Assembly (NCBI GenBank): GCA_029558215.1 | Contig: JAKQFZ010000691.1 | Span: 1-10,593 of the forward strand | Origin: Candidatus Omnitrophota bacterium | GTDB taxonomy: Bacteria; Hinthialibacterota; Hinthialibacteria; JAKQFZ01 | Length of the DNA stretch: 10,593 nucleotides | Reading direction: 5' to 3' | Shown here: one piece after another, positions 9,201 through 10,593 of the stretch | Layout of the letters: each line of letters begins with the position of its first letter | How positions within the stretch are numbered: position 1 is the first letter of the stretch | The notes under the pieces: model-generated | What the model was told of the DNA's origin: nothing | The model's database searches: none | The model's input: only the letters and a program-made list of their open reading frames with translations | Translations under genes and position numbers: made by a program

Positions 9201-10593
9201 TGGTTCACCTGTGAGTCTCGTTCCCTATATCGAGAACAACTGGGCTGCCGGTGTGGGAGTGGCCTTTGCCACCGGCGAACGTGTTGATACGTCGGGCGGT
9301 GTGATTTCGCTGGCGGGTGGTGAGCAGAATCTGGCGCTTGCCGCATCGTATGTGTATGCGGCAACGACGCAGCCGGAGAATCCGTTCCCAGACTCGAGCG
9401 GCAAGGAACTCAATGACGGTCGTTTGCCGGATGCACGCTATCACGTCGAGAGCGGATGGATGGGTTGGTACAACAGGACTGGGATCGTTGTCTTTGACCT
9501 CAAACAGATTCGCGATGTGGGTCTGGTTCGTCTTTACTGCAAGACTGACCATGCGACAGACGTCTACGCGGGTCGTGTCGTTCGATATCCGGACTATATC
9601 ACCATGCAGGCAGGAATCGAGGACGCGACATTCACAACCGTGAAGACCATTGATCTTCGCGGAGAAGCTGAGGGTGATACCGCGAAGTGGTTTACAATCG
9701 ATCCTGGTGCACCTGTCACCGCTCGATATATCAGGCTTTTGATTCAAAACAGTCCAGGAGCCTATGTCGTTGTTGGTGAAGTGGATGTCCGACGCTACGG
9801 CTTTGTGAATAATGGCTGGATGATCTCGAACGTGCTCAACATGGGCGAATTTGGGCTTCTTTCCGTGAAATGGGATGGTACGAAACCGACTCAGACAGAT
9901 CTGGCACTCAGTGTGCGCAGCGGAGATACTCCTGAGCCGGATGTGTCCTGGTCGGCCTGGACAGCCATTCCCACTCGGAATGCCCTCGTTCCTGTTGCTC
10001 TCGAACGTCAATATGTGCAGTACAAACTGGATTTGAGTTCCAACGATCCAACGGCAAGTCCTGTGTTGACCCAGATTGCCTTTAATGACGTGCAGAGGAT
10101 GTACTACACAGGCAATGACGGCACCAAGTCGCGTATCTTGTCCGCTTTGTCTGTAGACGGAACAACATGGACGAAGGAAGCCGGTACTCGAATTGATGCT
10201 TCGGGAGCGATGGACTCCTCCGGAGCGGGAGATCCTAGTGTTGTCTTTGTCGGTGGACTGGAGCAGGATTCCTGGTCTCGGGGATCCGGTTTCGACTACT
10301 TGACTCTTGAGGGATTGGCTGTGGAACAAAGCAGCGGGGACCTAATCCTTTCGGCAAGTCCGACAGGATATAACGTCCTGGCAGCTGCTTCAGGGACTTT
10401 GGTTCTCTGGGATCCGGTTCCTTACAGTGGAACTTACTCAGCGACAATGATGATTGATGAGAATTTGGGTACTCGGTACGCTGGGCGAGACAGTCAGAGT
10501 ATCTATATCGTGGACTTTGACCTTGGTGTGGAGCGGCGACTGCATTCCGCGAGGATGCTTCGTCACGACACTTCCTATGAGGTGAGACAATAC
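1..10593 (+). CDS. Giant multidomain cell-surface/secreted protein, internal fragment (no start or stop in window)
   Basis: Frame +1 is open over all 3,531 codons; I translated it line by line and met no stop. It is partial at both ends, because the first codons already lie inside a CARDB domain and the last inside a discoidin-like domain. Order: CARDB, CARDB, CARDB (split by an eight-repeat propeller), CARDB, EF-loop beta domain, PKD, alpha/alpha-toroid (split by a 12-unit Ig array), PKD, PKD, FlgD-like Ig, blade, discoidin-like, Ig, blade, discoidin-like. About ten cysteines and many acidic Ca-binding-type loops fit an extracytoplasmic protein. No signal peptide, membrane anchor or sorting domain is visible; these would lie outside the window. 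The domain families are known for adhesion and carbohydrate or protein binding, so a surface adhesin or substrate-binding scaffold is my inference. No catalytic residues are recognised. No frameshift is seen: domains on both sides of every junction stay in one frame. Confidence 0.97.
238..585 (+). other. CARDB domain 2
   Basis: Residues 80-195, about 116 residues, a normal CARDB length. The start LRDLSIASSDITFSP matches the typical DL-x-V-x-x-x-x-I-x-F-x-P opening. It is followed by GDTVTINATIHNAGS (the G-D-x-V-x-I-x-A-x-V-x-N-x-G signature), VQIGSSVKID, then FSIYVKVDATESI and DESNEDNNMAF (terminal E-x-N-E-x-N-N motif). It is complete and uninterrupted, and serves as the internal reference for recognising the split domain 3. 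Confidence 0.88.
586..741 (+). other. CARDB domain 3, N-terminal half (interrupted)
   Basis: Residues 196-247. VDIQLSADGITFSNNSP opens the domain, followed by EGDVVNIRAVVSNAGL and VRVRFHDGEPG. This is the CARDB sequence up to the FYDG-type strand. The expected next element (I-G-x-x-x-I, then L-x-P-G-x-S) is missing here and instead appears about 1.2 kb later at 1963-2172. Between the two lies a complete beta-propeller. The break falls at the loop after the F-x-D-G strand, where domains 2 and 4 only have short variable loops (SPEAGG, NPLNPLS). Confidence 0.85.
742..1941 (+). other. FG-GAP/VCBS-type beta-propeller, eight repeats, inserted in CARDB 3
   Basis: Residues 248-647. Eight consecutive repeats start near 784, 925, 1066, 1207, 1348, 1489, 1633 and 1777. 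The spacing is 141 bases (47 residues) for the first five intervals, then 144. Each repeat reads roughly SSPAVGDxDGDGxLDIxxG, then a K-x-x-A-x-x-x-D-G strand and GFP. All eight carry a D-x-[DN]-x-D-x-x-x-[DE] loop of the Ca-binding type (for example DVDGDGQLD, DLNGDGDLE, DIDGDGELE). Repeat 8 does not end in GFP but in PWSMFGHNSRRT, a W-x-M-F-x-H-N closing motif common after such propellers. The missing strand is probably supplied by LWPIQTMG at 772-780 and just before, at the N-terminal edge, which would give Velcro-type closure. The family is known for extracellular Ca-stabilised ligand-binding propellers. Seven blades is the integrin number; eight here is from counting repeats, not from a structure. 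Confidence 0.88.
784..1920 (+). repeat. Eight tandem 141-144 bp propeller repeats
   Basis: This is the DNA-level view of the propeller. Eight in-frame direct repeats of 141 or 144 bases sit at 784, 925, 1066, 1207, 1348, 1489, 1633 and 1777. The best-conserved core encodes SSPxxxDxxGDGxLxIxxG. The copies differ at many synonymous and non-synonymous positions, so the amplification is old rather than a recent slippage product. Confidence 0.85.
1942..2172 (+). other. CARDB domain 3, C-terminal half (resumes after propeller)
   Basis: Residues 648-724. After a short linker (TDPQDLKGSS) the sequence resumes as RQLGTDQIIPSLAPGASAQV, then TVAWDTSGGVGLHRINCLAD, PDDEIIEINEMNNRAV. This is the second half of a CARDB: the I-G-like strand, L-A-P-G-x-S-A-x-V, G-x-H-x-I, D-P-D-x-x-I-x-E-x-N-E-x-N-N. 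Joined to 586-741, it gives a full domain of about 120 residues, like domains 2 and 4. The chain therefore leaves the sandwich, forms the propeller, and returns to the same sandwich. Confidence 0.85.
2173..2520 (+). other. CARDB domain 4
   Basis: Residues 725-840, 116 residues, complete. PDLVIAAADIHFDPEHP opens it, then GNTVKITASVRNVGTIPANG, VQIFDGNPLN, SRQLGSNLIT, VAAGSVVEMVYDW, GSHSIFVRLDPDDDI and DEYSEVNNIAS. All CARDB signature positions are present and no insertion occurs at the loop where domain 3 is split. Confidence 0.88.
2521..2967 (+). other. Ig-like/extended beta domain with EF-hand-like acidic loop
   Basis: Residues 841-989. It begins NRRPTLAWSGD and contains FEYRVTYADPDNNPPADGFP, a motif seen in many bacterial surface proteins, where a Y-x-D-x-D-x-x-P-P segment precedes P-x-V. 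Next comes YIDINGDGDENDEGVDF, with acidic residues at loop positions 1, 3, 5, 7 and 9 as in EF-hand, thrombospondin-3 or GEVED-type Ca sites. The second half, GVVYSYKTKLPMGNRARYRF followed by AATDINGGEAR, looks like the closing strands of an Ig-like sandwich. I do not know the precise family. Ca binding is inferred from the loop only. Confidence 0.6.
2968..3234 (+). other. PKD domain 1
   Basis: Residues 990-1078. The diagnostic core is YIWDFGDGSQ (PKD consensus Y-x-W-D-F-G-D-G-S), followed by HDYKSIGTYYATLTVVD (H-x-Y-x-x-x-G-x-Y-x-V-x-L-T-V-x-D). PKD domains are Ig-like spacers or binding modules of extracellular proteins. It sits directly before the toroid, while two more PKD domains follow the toroid's end, so the toroid is bracketed by PKD modules. 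Confidence 0.9.
3235..3966 (+). other. Alpha/alpha-toroid (prenyltransferase/squalene-cyclase-repeat type), N-terminal part
   Basis: Residues 1079-1322, the only helical-looking part of the window together with 7789-8103. Repeated helix pairs carry QW-like motifs: FLYLEQEKSSGMW (Q at 3301), WIVAAQTSIGGW (Q at 3649) and YSQN...GQFGYSG (Q at 3841). Each is followed by a small-residue helix such as DDSATALVLLAF, SGSQWAALGLWGA and SMTAAGFIEYF. This fits the Q-x(2-5)-G-x-W pattern and the T-A-x-A-L-x-A-L helices of squalene-cyclase/prenyltransferase-type toroids. Many surface proteins carry such toroids without cyclase activity. The DDSAT stretch recalls part of the cyclase DxDDTA motif, but it lies in the first repeat and lacks the first Asp, so I do not claim catalysis. 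The fold is left incomplete at GIPFEG, where Ig repeats take over. Confidence 0.72.
3949..3978 (+). repeat. 15-bp imperfect tandem duplication at the toroid/Ig-array junction
   Basis: GGGATTCCCTTTGAG (3949-3963) is followed directly by GGGATTCCCGATGAG (3964-3978). They match at 13 of 15 positions, including a perfect 9-base block. They encode GIPFE then GIPDE. The duplication lies at the point where toroid sequence stops and repeat-unit sequence begins. I see no matching copy at the right junction near 7783-7794, so it is not a flanking target-site duplication. Confidence 0.8.
3973..4095 (+). repeat. Ig-array unit 0: C-terminal part of a split Ig-like unit
   Basis: Residues 1325-1365. DEYFFDVQSMPSGQYYIYLK then IDDGVNPPQYVYSPGPFTVL aligns with the second part of complete units (for example DSYTWDVTRVPAGEYYIYAI, then IDDGVNIPVVSYSAG in unit 6). 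The first half of a unit (P-x-x-x-x-x-x-P, W, LYxDxD) is absent upstream, where toroid sequence stands instead. The missing N-terminal part is what is found at the far end of the array, 7600-7785. Confidence 0.78.
4096..7599 (+). repeat. Array of eleven complete Ig-like units (about 106 residues each) inside the toroid
   Basis: Units start at 4096, 4414, 4735, 5035, 5353, 5674, 5986, 6304, 6610, 6934 and 7273, with lengths of 106, 107, 100, 106, 107, 104, 106, 102, 108, 113 and 109 residues. Common pattern: N-x-P-P-x-x-x-x-x-x-P, then a strand with x-W, D-x-D-S, A-x-I-x-L-Y-Y-D-x-D, G-T-L-I, Y-x-W-D-x-S-x-V-P-x-G-x-Y-Y-x-Y, DDGVN and YSxG before the next N-x-P-P. Units 1, 4, 7 and 10 form a subtype with R-[IL]-[TS]-x-D-G and an aromatic-rich tail instead of DDGVN; three of them also have SG-[LI]-SED. 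This gives a three-unit period at 4096, 5035, 5986 and 6934. Units 5, 7 and 8 are the most diverged. Such units are known from bacterial surface proteins; I do not assign a named family. No stop or frame break occurs in the array. Confidence 0.85.
7600..7785 (+). repeat. Ig-array unit 12: N-terminal part of a split Ig-like unit
   Basis: Residues 2534-2595. NLPPTISVVKPDGVSDE, then LRILWDDEDLGDNAQISIYW and DDDNQGFDGQLIASN match the first 60 or so residues of complete units, closest in layout to unit 3 (EPDGVGDT) and unit 9. The sequence then breaks off at NINENDG, where other units continue with Y-x-W-D-x-S-x-V-P-x-G-x-Y-Y. It passes into helical toroid sequence (KMAFDWIQYRYQ). With unit 0 (41 residues) the total is about 103 residues, the length of one normal unit. 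Confidence 0.8.
7789..8103 (+). other. Alpha/alpha-toroid, C-terminal part (resumes after the Ig array)
   Basis: Residues 2597-2701. Helical sequence returns: PKMAFDWIQYRYQDYM, then GEYLPNFYFTYGFAKGMRLY, LVKFLWDTPYRYDDGSW (a fourth QW-like stretch, W/D in place of Q), NAYGG and DREIFTSWGILSMTKAVLG. The Y-x-x-Y-x-F-x-K-x-M-R-L helix, DGSW loop and final W-G-I-L-S-M-T-K-A-V-L helix are the usual end of toroids of this class. Joined to 3235-3966, it gives about 350 residues, a plausible whole toroid. Alone, about 105 residues would be too short. The exact breakpoint is uncertain within about 7783-7794. Confidence 0.72.
8104..8391 (+). other. PKD domain 2
   Basis: Residues 2702-2797. KPIANAGEDKIVGPEDTVAF, then DGSASF, KWEWDFNNDGIFDAEG and GTYVVTLKVSDDD match the PKD pattern P-x-A-x-A-G, F-D-G-S-x-S, W-x-F-x-x-D-G, Y-x-V-T-L-x-V-x-D. 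The WDFNNDGIFD loop is the longer acidic variant found in bacterial surface PKDs. Confidence 0.88.
8392..8682 (+). other. PKD domain 3
   Basis: Residues 2798-2894. NRPPIAAITAPNQG, then VTFDGSSSSDPD, YEWDLDGDGYFDDG and ATVGLRVTDTD. The SSSSDPD block and the WDLDGDGYFDD loop are classical for bacterial PKD domains. The Asp spacing suggests a bound cation, which is inferred. It continues directly from PKD 2 without a linker. Confidence 0.9.
8683..8946 (+). other. FlgD-like Ig domain
   Basis: Residues 2895-2982. DAPDPFSPGASPGVRDTNVI opens it, followed by ISFDVSKTSNIRADIFDPAG, LVRRLG, FSWDGKATDN and VPNNLYTYKLGTD. This matches the P-x-P-F-S-P-x-G-D-G-x-x-D-x-x-x-I-x-F start and the I-x-D-x-x-G-x-x-V-R-x-L ... 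W-D-G-x-x-x-x-G-x-x-V-P-x-G-x-Y-x-Y core of FlgD Ig-like domains. In secreted proteins such domains often sit close to C-terminal sorting modules, but here the protein continues for at least 550 residues. Confidence 0.85.
9061..9354 (+). other. Sialidase/GH43-type propeller-blade-like module, copy 1
   Basis: Residues 3021-3118. LRMHYSAGDGTNNVLSSAIS then TDGLSWTPEG matches the blade motif R-M-x-Y-x-x-x-D-G-x-x-x-x-I-x-S-A-x-S-x-D-G-x-x-W-x-x-E-G seen in GH43/GH130/BNR-type propellers. There is only one blade-like stretch, so it is not a complete glycosidase domain. A related copy occurs at 10096. The preceding 8947-9060 is a linker with no family I recognise. Confidence 0.5.
9355..9807 (+). 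other. Discoidin (F5/8 type C)-like domain 1
   Basis: Residues 3119-3269, about 150 residues, the usual size of F5/8 type C domains. GKELNDGRLPD (L-x-D-G), SGWMGWYNRTGIVVFDLKQI (W-x-x-W ... V-V-x-D-L), then DVGLVRLYCKTD, TAKWFTIDP and ARYIRLLIQ with VVVGEVDVRRYG at the end. The R-Y-I-R-L-x-I and E-x-D-V closing pair is typical for this beta-sandwich, which in bacterial surface proteins usually binds glycans. Glycan binding here is inferred from the family. Confidence 0.7.
9808..10095 (+). other. Ig-like domain with WSAW and YVQYKLDLSS motifs
   Basis: Residues 3270-3365. NNGWMISNVLNMGEFGLL, then ALSVRSGDTPEPDVSWSAWT, RQYVQYKLDLSSNDPTASPV and LTQIAF. The combination of V-R-[ST]-G-x-T-x-x-x-D-x-x-W-S-x-W and R-Y-x-Q-Y-x-x-x-L-x-S-x-D-P-x-x-S-P-x-L recurs in bacterial secreted proteins as a small beta-sandwich. 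I know no established function for it. Confidence 0.6.
10096..10398 (+). other. Sialidase/GH43-type propeller-blade-like module, copy 2
   Basis: Residues 3366-3466. RMYYTGNDGTKSRILSALS then VDGTTWTKEAG repeats the blade motif of 9061-9354 more canonically (M-Y-Y-T-G-x-D-G-x-x-x-x-I-x-x-A-x-S-x-D-G-x-x-W-x-K). As in copy 1, a segment with V-L-A-A-A-S leads into a discoidin-like domain. The two copies thus sit in the same order, about 1.0 kb apart. Confidence 0.5.
10399..10593 (+). other. Discoidin (F5/8 type C)-like domain 2, cut by window end
   Basis: Residues 3467-3531. SATMMIDENLGTRYAGRDSQ, then IYIVDFDLGVERRLHSARML and YEVRQY. This is the N-terminal half of a discoidin-like domain: A-x-x-x-I-D-x-N-x-x-T-x-Y, I-x-x-D-[FL]-D-L-G, and a strand after it. 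The match is clearer than for copy 1. The rest lies beyond base 10593, so the gene continues downstream. Confidence 0.7.

Noticed and set aside
9205..10329. Long minus-strand ORF of 374 codons, and similar ones at 6343-7251, 5614-6303, 3208-3792, 2584-3141 and 1717-2433
   Set aside because: All are codon-aligned with the sense frame, where antisense stops arise only from TTA, CTA and TCA. These codons are infrequent in the sense gene, so long antisense ORFs are expected. Their translations are rich in Arg, Ile, Val and His without domain motifs, while the + frame shows continuous known domains.

Overview
The whole window is a single protein-coding frame. Frame +1 runs from base 1 to base 10593 without a stop (3,531 codons). 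The window holds neither the start nor the stop codon, so this is an internal piece of a giant gene on the + strand. I see no promoter, RNA gene, mobile element, terminator or second gene. Residue numbers below count from base 1, so residue n covers bases 3n-2 to 3n. The domain content (CARDB, FG-GAP/VCBS propeller, PKD, alpha/alpha-toroid, Ig-like repeats, FlgD-like Ig, discoidin-like modules) is that of a secreted or cell-surface bacterial protein. About ten cysteines in 3,531 residues fits an extracytoplasmic location. Base composition looks slightly GC-rich. Giant ORFs of this type are known from several environmental bacterial lineages (Omnitrophota and Planctomycetota among them), but nothing here fixes the phylum.

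Layout. Bases 1-2520 hold four CARDB beta-sandwiches. The third is split in two by an eight-repeat FG-GAP/VCBS beta-propeller (742-1941). Bases 2521-2967 hold an extended beta domain with an EF-hand-like acidic loop, followed by a PKD domain (2968-3234). Bases 3235-8103 hold an alpha/alpha-toroid of the prenyltransferase/squalene-cyclase-repeat type. It is interrupted after about 244 residues by a roughly 1,275-residue array of Ig-like repeats and then finished by about 105 further residues. Bases 8104-8682 hold two more PKD domains and 8683-8946 a FlgD-like Ig domain. Bases 8947-10593 hold a carbohydrate-recognition-like region: a sialidase/GH43-like blade, a discoidin-like domain, an Ig-like WSxW domain, then a second blade and a second discoidin-like domain cut by the window end.

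The most notable part is the Ig array inside the toroid. It has eleven complete units of 100-113 residues. It starts with the C-terminal part of a unit and ends with the N-terminal part of one, and the two parts add up to one normal unit. Every third unit is of a distinct subtype, so the array reads as four copies of a three-unit super-repeat, circularly permuted, placed in a loop between toroid helices. The two end fragments may pair to close a ring of twelve Ig domains, or the arrangement may record insertion from a circular or excised array. With the propeller inside a CARDB, the protein carries two large domain-in-domain insertions. Its likely role is adhesion or substrate (glycan) binding at the cell surface; no catalytic site is recognised.
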